Assembly (NCBI GenBank): GCA_035530275.1
Contig: DATKVC010000019.1
Location: 62,001-126,000 of the forward strand
Reading direction: 5' to 3'
DNA: 64,000 nt
Origin: CAIJMU01 sp035530275
Lineage (GTDB): Bacteria; Spirochaetota; Spirochaetia; Treponematales; Rectinemataceae
Within the stretch, counting starts at the first letter, position 1. The number at the start of each line of letters is the position of its first letter. Shown here piece after piece: positions 1-9,600 of the stretch. The notes under the pieces were generated by a model. It had not been told where the DNA came from. It saw only the letters and a list, made by a program, of their open reading frames with translations, and ran no database searches. Made by a program: the position numbers and the translations under genes.

Positions 1-1
1 G

Positions 2-2314
2 ATACCCAGGGGTGCGAGCTTCAAGGACATGGTCGCGCTGAAGGGCAAGAGCGACATAGGCGACAAGATCAACACGCAGATCATCAAGCGGCTGATCGAA
101 GCCAACTCGAGGCTCGCACGCACCGATTTCCCCGACTTCAACGATCCGAACAAGCTGGGCGAGGGCCAGGCAATGGTCGATCGCCTGACCAACCTGATAG
201 GCATCTTCCAGAAACCGGAGCTCGACTTCTCCCAAAACCGCGCCGACCACGACGACATCCTCGGCGACGCCTATGAGTACCTGATGCGGCACTTCGCCAC
301 GGAGAGCGGAAAAAGCAAGGGCCAGTTTTACACCCCGGCCGAGGTCAGCCGCGTCATAGCCAGGGTGATCGGCATCTCCCCGCAAAATACGAAGGCCTCC
401 ACCACTGCCTACGACCCGACCTGCGGCTCGGGCTCCCTCCTTCTCAAGGTGGCCGCTCAGGCGGGCAAGCCCATCACCCTCGAGGGCCAGGAGAAAGACG
501 TTAGCACGGCGGGCTTGGCCCGCATGAACATGATCCTGCACGACTTTCCCACGGCCACCATTCTCACGGGCAACACCCTGGCCGCGCCCAAGTTCAAGGA
601 CGGCGAAAGGCTCCGCGCCTATGACTACGTCGTCGCCAATCCGCCCTTCTCCGACAAGACCTGGACCACGGGCCTCACGCCATCGAAGGACCCCTTCCAG
701 CGCTTCGCCTGGGGCGAGCCGCCGGCCAAGCAGGGCGACTACGCTTACCTCCTCCACATCATCCGCTCGATGAAGAGCGCAGGCAAAGGGGCCTGCATCC
801 TGCCCCACGGTGTCCTCTTCCGCGGCAACGCCGAGGGCACAATCCGCGAAGAACTTGTCCGTTCGGGCTACCTCAAGGGCATTATCGGCCTCCCCGCCAA
901 CCTCTTTTTCGGCACCGGCATCCCGGCCTGCATTCTCGTCCTCGACAAGGAGAACGCCGTCGGCCGCAAGGGCCTGTTCATGATCGACGCCTCCAAGGGC
1001 TTCATCAAAGATGGGGCGAAGAATCGCCTCCGTGAGCAGGACATCCACCGCATCGTCGACACCTTCACCAAACAGATCGACATCCCCCGCTATTCTCGAA
1101 TGGTACCAGTTGCCGAGATCGCCGATCCGAAGAACGCCTTCAACCTCAACCTGCCCCGTTACATCGACAGCGCCGAGAGCGAGGACCTCCAGGACATCGA
1201 CGGCCACCTGCGCGGAGGAATCCCGGCACGCGACCTCGACGCCCTCGCTCAGTACTGGAAGGTGCTTCCGAGCCTGCGCGCCCTCTTGTTCGAGTCCGCC
1301 GGCCGTCCCGGTTACGAGCGCCTCATACTGCCACTCTCCGAGGTAAAGCCCGCCATTCTCGGTCATGCCGAGTTCGCCGCCTTCCAGCGAAAGGCGACAA
1401 AGCTCTTCGCTACGTGGCGCGAGGCATCGACGCCCCTCCTCGCTGGCTTTGCCAAGGATGGCCATCCCAAGATCCTGATCGAGACCATAGCCGAGAATCT
1501 CCTTGCCGCCTTCCGCAAGGCGCCCTTGCTCGATGCCTACGACGTCTACCAGCACCTTATGGACTACTGGGCCCTGGCGATGCAGGACGATGTCTACCTG
1601 ATCGCGGCCGAAGCTTGGGTCAAGGCCGCCCAGCCCCGCGAGATCGTCAAGGTCAAGAATAAGGACAACAAACTCGTCTGGCCCGAAGCGCATGACTACC
1701 TAAAAGGCAGCCGCCGCTTCAAGTCCGACCTCATCCCCGCCTCCATTCTCGTCGACCGCTATTTCGTCTCCGAACGCGACGCGATCGCGGCCCTCGACGA
1801 GGAGCTTGCCACTCTTGAACAAGGCCTCGACGAAGCCCTCGAGGAAGGCGGCGGTGAAGAGGGACTCCTTGCCGAGGTGATAGAAGGCGAGGGAGAGAAG
1901 CAAAAGATCACGGCCAAGGCCGTCAAGGCGCGGCTCAAGGAGATAGGTGCCGATCCGCTCTTCGACGAGGAGCGCGCAGCCCTCGAATCCTACGCCGAGA
2001 TGCTTGAACGGCAGACGGAGGTCAAGGCAAGGCGCAAGACAGCCCAGGAAAACCTAGATAGTAAGATCGACGCCAAGTACCCCAAGCTTAGCGCGGCAGA
2101 GATCAAGACCCTCGTCGTCGACGACAAGTGGATGGGCCGGCTCTCGAGTGCTCTGCGGGGCGAACTCGACCGCGTATCGCAGACCCTTACCGGCCGCATC
2201 CGCGAACTGGCCGAACGCTACGCGAAGCCCCTGCCCGAGCTGGAGCGCGAAGTCGAGGCCCTTCAGGTCAAGGTGCAAAAGCACCTCAAGAAGATGGGGG
2301 CCACATGGAAGTGA
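2..2314 (+). CDS. hsdM: Type I restriction-modification DNA methyltransferase subunit HsdM (5' partial)
   Basis: Adenine-specific methyltransferase subunit of a type I restriction-modification enzyme. The frame is open to the left window edge and the first ATG (29) lies inside conserved N-terminal sequence, so the true start is upstream. About 770 residues are visible. The SAM-binding motif DPTCGSGSLLL and the catalytic NPPF motif are both present, preceded by the family hallmark GQFYTPAEVSRVIARVIG. The C-terminal 250 residues are charged and helical, as expected for the part that holds HsdS. The last 10 bp overlap the next gene. The final 106 bp recur in diverged form just before hsdS (3368-3473), which marks a rearranged hsdM-hsdS junction. 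Confidence 0.96.
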   Translation: MPRGASFKDMVALKGKSDIGDKINTQIIKRLIEANSRLARTDFPDFNDPNKLGEGQAMVDRLTNLIGIFQKPELDFSQNRADHDDILGDAYEYLMRHFATESGKSKGQFYTPAEVSRVIARVIGISPQNTKASTTAYDPTCGSGSLLLKVAAQAGKPITLEGQEKDVSTAGLARMNMILHDFPTATILTGNTLAAPKFKDGERLRAYDYVVANPPFSDKTWTTGLTPSKDPFQRFAWGEPPAKQGDYAYLLHIIRSMKSAGKGACILPHGVLFRGNAEGTIREELVRSGYLKGIIGLPANLFFGTGIPACILVLDKENAVGRKGLFMIDASKGFIKDGAKNRLREQDIHRIVDTFTKQIDIPRYSRMVPVAEIADPKNAFNLNLPRYIDSAESEDLQDIDGHLRGGIPARDLDALAQYWKVLPSLRALLFESAGRPGYERLILPLSEVKPAILGHAEFAAFQRKATKLFATWREASTPLLAGFAKDGHPKILIETIAENLLAAFRKAPLLDAYDVYQHLMDYWALAMQDDVYLIAAEAWVKAAQPREIVKVKNKDNKLVWPEAHDYLKGSRRFKSDLIPASILVDRYFVSERDAIAALDEELATLEQGLDEALEEGGGEEGLLAEVIEGEGEKQKITAKAVKARLKEIGADPLFDEERAALESYAEMLERQTEVKARRKTAQENLDSKIDAKYPKLSAAEIKTLVVDDKWMGRLSSALRGELDRVSQTLTGRIRELAERYAKPLPELEREVEALQVKVQKHLKKMGATWK

Positions 2315-3318
2315 GCAAGACTGACGGCTATAGGCAATTGCTGGATCAGATTTCCGAGGCCTATACCCAAGGGCGTGTTCGGGCCGTGCGGACTGTCAAC
2401 GCCCAACTGATTGAGACTTACTGGGAGGTGGGACGCTACATTGTCGAATTCGAGCAGTCGGGGGGGCTTCGCGCCGAGTATGGCAAGGCTCTTATCAGCA
2501 ATCTGGCCACGGATCTTGGACTGCGTCACGGTAGAGGCTTTAGTCGAAGCAACCTGATCTACATGCGGTTGCTCTACCTCCGTTACCCAATAAGTCAGAA
2601 GCCTTCTCACCAATTGAGCTGGTCTCACTATGTCGAGCTTCTCAAGCTCGACGACGACCTGGAGCGCGGCTTCTACGAAAAGCAGGCAATTGCGGAACGC
2701 TGGTCGGTGCCGGAGCTCAAGCGACAAAAGGCTTCATCGCTGTTTCTGCGCCTTGCCGCCAGCAAGGATAAGGCTGGCATTCTTCAGCTGGCGGCCCAAG
2801 GCCAGATCATCGAACAGGCGGCCGATCTGTTGCGCGAACCTTATGTTTTCGAGTTTCTAAAAATCCCCGAACCCTACCAGGTATCCGAAACCCAACTCGA
2901 AACCGTGCTATGCGATCATCTCCAGCCCTTCCTGCTGGAACTCGGCAAGGGTTTTACCTTCGTTGGCAGGCAATATCGGGTCACCATCAACAACACGCAC
3001 TATAAAGTCGATATGGTCTTCTATCATCGAATCCTGCGCTGCTTCGTGCTCATCGACCTCAAGCTAGGCGAGGTAGAGCACCGAGACATCGGCCAGATGA
3101 ATCTCTATCTCGGATACTTCGCCAACGAGGAAAACTGCGAAGGGGACAATCCTCCCATCGGCATCATCCTCAGCCGCGACAAGGATGAACTGATGGTGGA
3201 GTACGCCACCTACGGCATGAACAGCCAGCTATTCGTGCAGAAATACCAGCTCTACCTGCCCAACCGCGAGGCGTTGCGCCGCGAATTGGAGCTCAGCCTC
3301 CGTGAGATTGAACGATGA
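2305..3318 (+). CDS. DUF1016 (YhcG-type) PDDEXK nuclease-domain protein
   Basis: A 337-residue protein of the DUF1016/YhcG family: an N-terminal helical domain (about residues 10-160) and a C-terminal PDDEXK-like nuclease domain. The nuclease core is visible as VDMVFYHR followed by LIDLKLGEVEH, giving the D...(D/E)xK arrangement. I chose ATG 2305 because it overlaps the hsdM stop by 10 bp and starts directly with family-like sequence; the longer frame upstream is an hsdM shadow. The family is often found next to type I restriction genes, but its biological role is not settled. It sits between hsdM and hsdS, where the two subunits are normally adjacent. A duplicated hsdM tail on its far side suggests the gene arrived by recombination. 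Confidence 0.9.
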   Translation: MEVSKTDGYRQLLDQISEAYTQGRVRAVRTVNAQLIETYWEVGRYIVEFEQSGGLRAEYGKALISNLATDLGLRHGRGFSRSNLIYMRLLYLRYPISQKPSHQLSWSHYVELLKLDDDLERGFYEKQAIAERWSVPELKRQKASSLFLRLAASKDKAGILQLAAQGQIIEQAADLLREPYVFEFLKIPEPYQVSETQLETVLCDHLQPFLLELGKGFTFVGRQYRVTINNTHYKVDMVFYHRILRCFVLIDLKLGEVEHRDIGQMNLYLGYFANEENCEGDNPPIGIILSRDKDELMVEYATYGMNSQLFVQKYQLYLPNREALRRELELSLREIER

Positions 3319-3367
3319 TCGATAGGCACATGGATACTGTATCGCCATGGTGGATTTCCGCATTCTC

Positions 3368-3473
3368 GGCCGAAGGCTACGCCTCCCCCTTCCGCGAGCT
3401 GGAGCGCGAAGTCGACACTCTCCACGCCAAGGTGCAGAAGCAGCTCAAGAAGATGGGGGCAGCATGGAAGTGA
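3368..3473 (+). pseudogene. Diverged copy of the hsdM 3' end
   Basis: These 106 bp align without gaps to the last 106 bp of hsdM (2209-2314), including the stop codon. The encoded tails share 24 of 34 residues, for example ELEREV and LKKMGA at matching places. Its last bases overlap the hsdS start exactly as the hsdM end overlaps the DUF1016 start. It has no start codon of its own and looks like the residue of the ancestral hsdM-hsdS junction. Confidence 0.85.
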
Positions 3474-4690
3474 AGCCTGGGTATAAAATGACGGAGGTGG
3501 GGATTATACCGGAGGAGTGGGAGGTGAGACCGCTTGGAGAACTCGGAGAAGCGCTGATTGGACTTACCTACAAACCGTCCGATGTTAAGACATATGGTAC
3601 TCTCGTTCTTCGCTCCTCGAATATCCAGAACGATACCCTTGTGTTCGATGACAATGTATTCGTAGATGCTGATATCCCTAAGCGAATTCAAGTTAGGCTC
3701 GGGGATGTCCTAATTTGCGTTCGGAATGGTAGTCGCGATTTGATCGGCAAGGCTGCGCTTCTCGACAAGCGTGCAATGGGGATGACATTTGGAGCATTTA
3801 TGGCAGTCTACCGCAGTTCCTTCGGGGAACTTGCCAACTACCTATTCCAATCAAACATCCTCAAACGCCAGATCACCGAGCACTTGGGCGCTACTATTAA
3901 CCAGATCACAAACCGGAGTCTCAATTCATTTCGTATCCCTGTTCCCCCTCATAAAGAGGAACAGCGTGCCATCGTCACGGCATTGAGCGATGTCGACGCG
4001 CTCCTGGACAGCCTGGATCGTCTCATCGCCAAGAAGCGCAACCTCAAGCAGGCGGCGATGCAGGAACTGCTGACGGGCAAGACGCGGCTGCCGGGATTCG
4101 GCGGGGAATGGGAGGTGAAGAGCTTAGGGGAACTCGCGGAAATCGTAAGCGGGGGAACGCCTAAAACGACCCAGCCGGCCTATTGGAACGGCGTCATCAA
4201 TTGGTGTACCCCAACAGATATCACTAGTTGTGAGGGAAAATACCTAATCGAAACCGAACGCACGATTTCACAACTAGGACTCCTGCACAGTGGAGCGACC
4301 ATCCTGCCTGCCGGCGCACTCTTACTCTGTAGCCGGGCCACGATCGGCGAGGTCAAGATTTCAGCCGGAGAGGCTTGCACTAATCAAGGGTTCAAATCGC
4401 TCGTTTGTGGTCCTAGAATGAGCAATGAGTTTCTTTATTACAGCCTCCTGACCATGAAGCAGCAGATGATACAGCGCGCTTTCGGTTCGACCTTTCTCGA
4501 AATATCCAAAACAAATCTTGCTTCTCTCGAAGTCAACATTCCCCCGCTCCCCGAGCAACGGGCCATAGCCTCCGTCCTCTCCGACATGGACGAGGAGCTG
4601 GCAGCCCTCGAAGCGCGGAGGGACAAGACGCGCCTCCTTAAGCAGGCGATGATGGAGGAGCTGCTCACCGGGAAGACGAGGCTGGTATGA
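3464..4690 (+). CDS. hsdS: Type I restriction-modification specificity subunit HsdS
   Basis: The 408-residue DNA-recognition subunit. It shows two target recognition domains of different sequence (about residues 15-170 and 215-370). Each is followed by a conserved helical spacer: LKQAAMQELLTGKTRLPGF in the middle and LKQAMMEELLTGKTRLV at the C-terminus. This is the usual internally repeated HsdS layout, giving a bipartite recognition site that cannot be read from sequence alone. ATG 3464 overlaps the hsdM-tail remnant; ATG 3488 (MTEVGIIPEEW) is an alternative, since type I HsdS proteins often begin near such a sequence. GC content falls in the recognition domains, which is typical for this exchangeable part. 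Confidence 0.95.
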   Translation: MEVKPGYKMTEVGIIPEEWEVRPLGELGEALIGLTYKPSDVKTYGTLVLRSSNIQNDTLVFDDNVFVDADIPKRIQVRLGDVLICVRNGSRDLIGKAALLDKRAMGMTFGAFMAVYRSSFGELANYLFQSNILKRQITEHLGATINQITNRSLNSFRIPVPPHKEEQRAIVTALSDVDALLDSLDRLIAKKRNLKQAAMQELLTGKTRLPGFGGEWEVKSLGELAEIVSGGTPKTTQPAYWNGVINWCTPTDITSCEGKYLIETERTISQLGLLHSGATILPAGALLLCSRATIGEVKISAGEACTNQGFKSLVCGPRMSNEFLYYSLLTMKQQMIQRAFGSTFLEISKTNLASLEVNIPPLPEQRAIASVLSDMDEELAALEARRDKTRLLKQAMMEELLTGKTRLV

Positions 4691-4736
4691 AGGTCCACAA
4701 ATGGCGAATCCCGCCGATACTACAGGGGGAGGCTCA

Positions 4737-5918
4737 ATGATCAAAACCCTGCATATACAAGGCTTCAAGTCAATCAGTGAGCAGACTCTGGAATTGGGTC
4801 GCGTGAACTGCCTGATCGGGGCGAACGGGGTCGGCAAGAGCAACGTGCTCGAGGCCCTGGGCGTCCTCGGCGCGGCGGCCAGCGGGGTCGTCGACGACGA
4901 AAGTCTTTTACGTCGCGGCGTCAGGGCGGGCCTGCCCCGCTTATACAAGAGCTCCTTCGCCACGGAGAGGACGCCAGCCCATATCGCGTTGAGCGCCGAA
5001 GGGGCACAACGCGAGTTCTATCGGGTGTCCCTCCTCAATCCCCTCGAGAACCCCGAACCGGCCTGGTCCTACAAAACCGAGCTCCTCAGCGACGGGCAAG
5101 AAGACATTGTCTCGGACGGCGTGCGCAACAAAAAGAATATCAATCCCAAGGCGGGCCTCGCCGCCCTTCGCAGGGTGGAGGTCGCGGCCGAGAACCCCGC
5201 GGCCCGCCTCATGGAAAGGCTTCAGGCCTACGCGATCTACAGTCCAACTACCCCGGCCCTGCGCGGCATCGCGCAGGATATGCAGTCTCGGAATCCAGTC
5301 GGTTTGAACGGTGGTTCTCTCGCCGAGGGTTTTGCCGAGCTGCGCAAGTTGTACAAGAACGGGGCCGAGGAAACGCCCTACGACCAGCTCCTCGAGCTCA
5401 TCGACTGGGTCTCGGACATCCAGACGACGAGCCAGGCGATCAACCTCCTTTCGCCCAAGGTCCCGAGATCCAAACTCATGCTCAAGTTCACCGATCGTTT
5501 CATGAACGCGAATCGCAACGAGCTCAGCGCCTATGACGCGAGCGAAGGCGCCCTGTACATCATCTTTTGCGCGATACTCTGCCTCCTTCCCGCCTCGCCG
5601 CGACTTTTCGCGGTAGACAATCTCGACCAGGCGCTTAATCCGCGCCTCGTGGCGAGCCTCGCCGCTCGACTCTCGCCCTGGCTCGCGCGAAACGGCCTCG
5701 ATAGGCAGATCATCTTCACCGCGCACAATCCCGCCGTGCTCGATGGCCTCGACCTTGCCGATCCGCAAGTGCGCCTCTTCGCGGTGGAACGTAACAGTGA
5801 GGGCATGACGAGCATCCGCCGCGTGCAACTCGAATCCGCCCTGGGGAAGAAGAACGAGCAGTACCCCTTGTCGCGACTTTGGATGATGGGAGCCTTGGGA
5901 GCAGTCCCGAATGTCTGA
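4737..5918 (+). CDS. AAA/ABC-type ATPase (AAA_21-like), partner of a TOPRIM-like protein
   Basis: A 393-residue SMC/ABC-like ATPase. It opens with IKTLHIQGFKSI and a perfect Walker A, GANGVGKS (residues 28-35). The Walker B region reads LFAVDNLDQALNP (around residues 291-303), so the usual catalytic Glu after Asp294 is Asn. A switch histidine follows in FTAHNP (His330). The start is ATG 4737 because GGGGGAGG lies just upstream; ATG 4701 lacks such a site. The stop overlaps the next gene by 8 bp, which implies translational coupling. The pair resembles ATPase-TOPRIM anti-phage systems (PARIS AriA/AriB, AbiL, RloA/RloB) in arrangement. Assignment to any one of them is an inference I could not test. 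Confidence 0.85.
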   Translation: MIKTLHIQGFKSISEQTLELGRVNCLIGANGVGKSNVLEALGVLGAAASGVVDDESLLRRGVRAGLPRLYKSSFATERTPAHIALSAEGAQREFYRVSLLNPLENPEPAWSYKTELLSDGQEDIVSDGVRNKKNINPKAGLAALRRVEVAAENPAARLMERLQAYAIYSPTTPALRGIAQDMQSRNPVGLNGGSLAEGFAELRKLYKNGAEETPYDQLLELIDWVSDIQTTSQAINLLSPKVPRSKLMLKFTDRFMNANRNELSAYDASEGALYIIFCAILCLLPASPRLFAVDNLDQALNPRLVASLAARLSPWLARNGLDRQIIFTAHNPAVLDGLDLADPQVRLFAVERNSEGMTSIRRVQLESALGKKNEQYPLSRLWMMGALGAVPNV

Positions 5919-6612
5919 GCCGCGCATCGCGCTGGTCGCGGAAGGCCCCACCGACTACGAGGTCATCAATGCAGCCATGCGCGCGATCCTCCGACGACCC
6001 TTCGTCCTCACCATGCTACAACCGGAGGCGACGCGACCGGAGTTCGGCAATGGCTGGGGTGGCGTTCTCAAGTGGTGCCGCCAAGCCGGCGAGTCAGGCT
6101 ACGACTCACTTGATAGCTACCCTCCGCTAGCCGGCTTCGACGCGGTCGTTATCCACATCGACGCCGACGTCGCATCGAGGCGCTATTCAGATTGCGGCCC
6201 TTATGTTGAGGACTTGGCGATTCGAAACGGTTGGCAGACGCTGCCCTTTGCCGAGCCCTGCCCTCCCCCACTCCCTGCTGTCGAGCGGCTTGAGCTTTCT
6301 ATCGCGGGATGGTTGGGAAGCGCGAGGGCCGGGAGAAAGGCGGTATTCTGCGTCCCCTCGAAGTCGACGGGGGCCTGGCTGGCCGCCGCCTATCTTCCTC
6401 CCGGCCATCTGCTATTGGCCGACGCCGAGTGTGACTTGAATCTCGAGGCTCAGCTGTCCTACCTGCCTCTAGATCAGAAGATCAAGAAGACGACGGCCGT
6501 CTATCGTGGCAAGGCGCCGTTGGTTACCAGCAAGTGGAACCACGTGAAATCAACATGCTCTTTAGCCGAGCGCTTCGAGGCAAGCCTCCGAGCGCATGTC
6601 CCTGCATTGTAA
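5911..6612 (+). CDS. Small TOPRIM/DUF4276-like protein, coupled to the ATPase
   Basis: A 233-residue protein with the outline of a stand-alone TOPRIM fold: an acidic residue in VAEGPTDYEVI (Glu11) after the first strand, and a DxD pair in IHIDADVA (Asp84, Asp86) after a later strand. Proteins of this kind (DUF4276, DUF4435, RloB) usually act as the nuclease or effector of an ATPase-gated defence pair. The gene starts inside the end of the ATPase gene (8 bp overlap) and is followed 14 bp later by hsdR, so all seem to be one transcript. The motif CVPSKSTGAWLAA matches my memory of DUF4276-type proteins. The effector role is inferred from context. Confidence 0.72.
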   Translation: MSEPRIALVAEGPTDYEVINAAMRAILRRPFVLTMLQPEATRPEFGNGWGGVLKWCRQAGESGYDSLDSYPPLAGFDAVVIHIDADVASRRYSDCGPYVEDLAIRNGWQTLPFAEPCPPPLPAVERLELSIAGWLGSARAGRKAVFCVPSKSTGAWLAAAYLPPGHLLLADAECDLNLEAQLSYLPLDQKIKKTTAVYRGKAPLVTSKWNHVKSTCSLAERFEASLRAHVPAL

Positions 6613-6626
6613 AAATGGAGACCAAA

Positions 6627-9600
6627 ATGCCTGAAACCCCGCGCTCCGAGCGCGCGACCCAGAACCGCGTCATCGCCCTATTCACCGATCCCTCGCGTAG
6701 CGACTTTCTTGGCTACCGCTACCTCGGCGATTGGAGCAAGCGGGAGGACAACCAGCCCATCGAGACGGCCCTGCTCCGCGACAACCTTGTCTCGCGCGGC
6801 TACTCGGTCGCACACATTTCCCAGGCGCTTCGGAGGCTGGAGTCGGCCGTTGACTCGACGGGTAACACGCTCTATCAGGTGAACCTTCGTACCTATCAGC
6901 TCCTGCGCTACGGTGTCCCCGTGCAGGTCGAGGCGGGCAAAGCCCACGAGACGGTGCACCTCGTCGATTGGGTGCATCCCGAAAAAAACGACTTCGCGCT
7001 GGCCGAGGAGGTAACCCTCCGCGGCGGATACGAGCGCCGGCCAGACATCGTCCTTTACCTCAACGGCATGGCCGTCGCCGCCCTCGAACTCAAGCGGAGC
7101 TCGGTCGAGGTGGCCGACGGGGTGCGACAGCTCATCACCAATCAAGAAGAGATCTTCAATATGGGTTTCTTCAGCGCCATGCAGTTGTTGCTGGCCGGAA
7201 GCGATTCGCAGGGCCTCCGCTATGGCACCACGGGAACGCCTGAGCAGTTCTTTGTCGAATGGAAGGAGGAAGGAGACTCGAGCGTCCCGCCCGAGCCAGG
7301 CGCACTCCTCGATCGGCCCCTAGTCCAACTCTGCGACAAGGGCCGGCTCCTCGAACTGATCCGAGACTTCATGATCTTCGACGCCGGCCGCAAGAAGCTG
7401 CCCCGGCCCCACCAGTTCTTCGGCGTTAAGGCCGCGCAGGAACGACTAGCCAAGCGCGAGGGCGGCGTCATCTGGCACACCCAGGGCTCGGGCAAGAGCA
7501 TCCTGATGGTTCTCCTCGCCAAATGGCTCCTCGAACACGAAAGCGAGGCGCGCGTCCTTGTCGTCACCGACCGCGACGAACTGGACAAGCAGATCGAGGG
7601 AGTGATGAAGAGTTCCGGCGTGATTGGGCCCGAGTCGCCTTCGCCGCGTATAACCTCGCGGGCGGAGTTGGTCGAAAAACTCAAGTCCGCGGCGCCTCGC
7701 CTCTTGTGCGCCCTCGTCCATAAATTCGACCCGAGCGATTTGCAAGGGCCGCCGCCTCCGGTTCGCGGCAGCTTCTATGTCTTCGTCGATGAGTGCCACC
7801 GCACCCAGGGTGGTGAAATGAACAAGCAGATGAAGCGCTGGCTTAAAGACGCGATCTTCATCGGCTTCACGGGCACCCCACTGTTGCGAAAAGACAAGCC
7901 GATGACACGGGATGTCTTCGGGACCAACATCCACACCTACAAGTTCCCCGAGGCCGTGGCCGACGGCGTCATCCTCGACCTCAAGTACGAGGCCCGCGAC
8001 GTGCCGCAGCGTCTCGGCTCGCCTCAGGCCATAGACGCCTGGTTCCAGCTAAAGACCAAGGGACTCAACAATTTTCAGAGAGCGGTGCTGCGCAAGCGCT
8101 GGGCGACGATGGAAGAGCTCATGAGCTCTGCCGAGCGCAAGCAAAGAATCATCGCGGACATCATCGAGGACTTCGGCCTCAAGCCTCGGCTGAATAGCGA
8201 CCGCGGAACGGCCATCCTCGTCGCTTCGTCGATCTACGACGCCTGCCACTACTTCCGGCTCTTGCAGAACACCACTTTCGGCCAATACTGCGGAATCATC
8301 ACCTCATACGAACCCAACCACAACGCTATCTCCCGAAAGCCAGCCAACAGCGACGAGCGCTACAAATTCGACACCTACACGAAGCTCGTTCTCAAGCCGA
8401 ATCAGGGCACGAAGCAGTATGAAGACGAGGCAAAACGGCGTTTCATCGAAGAGCCCGCGAATCTGAAGCTGCTGATCGTCGTCAGCAAACTCCTCACCGG
8501 CTTCGACGCGCCGAGCTGCACCTACATCTACCTCGACAGCGAGCTCCGCGACCACAACCTCTTCCAGGCCATTTGCCGCACCAACCGCCTCGACGGCGAC
8601 GACAAGGACTACGGTCACATCGTCGACTTCAAGGAGCTCTTCGGCGATGTGGAGAAGGCGATCGCGGTCTATAGTTCCGACGAGTTGGACTGCGACGAGG
8701 AGGGTAGCGGTGACGACAACGTCTACCTCAAGGACTGGCTGGCGGAAGGCAGGAAGAAGCTCGATCAGGCACGGGAGGCTCTCCACTATCTCTGCGACCC
8801 CGTTCCTCCGCCGCGCAAGATGGAGCAATTTCTCCGCTATTTCTGCGGAGACATAGCCAATCCTAACGCGCTAAGCGAGACCGAGGCGCTGCGAATCTCC
8901 TTGTACAAGGCGGTCGCTGTCTTCGTTCGCGCCTTCGCCGACCTCGCCAACGACCTTACCGAAGCGGACTATTCGGAATCCGAGGCTGAGGCGATTCATA
9001 AGGACGTCGAGTTCTACGGCGATATTCGCGCGGCCATCAAGCGACACTCTGGCGAGGAACTGGACATCAAGCCCTTCGAAGCTGACATGCGTCACCTTCT
9101 TAATACCTACATCCAAGCCGATCCCGCCACCAACCTCGGAGAGCTGGGCGAGCTTTCGCTTACCGACCTCATCATCAAGACGGGCATCCATGATGCCATC
9201 GCGAAAGGCATGAATCAGAAGGGTAAACTTTCGAGGAATGCCGTCGCCGAAGGAATCATCAACAACGTCCGCAAGACGATTATCCGCGACCAGCTCACCG
9301 ATCCACGGTTTTACGAACACATGTCCAAGCTCCTCGACGACCTCATTCAGCAGAGCCGAGCCGATGCCGCGGCCTATGAGGAGTTCCTTCGTAAAACCGA
9401 AGCCCTGGTAAGGCGGCTCGCGGAGAAACAACCCGATCCTGGTACCCCAGACTCGCTTGCCGGCAAGCGAGAAGCCACCGTCATCTACAACAACCTCGGC
9501 TCGATTCCCTCATCGACCTTCGAATACCCGTCGGATGACGAGCTTCGCGCCAAGCTGGCGCTTCGGCTGGATTGGGCGGTGCGGGAGAACGCGCCCGCGG

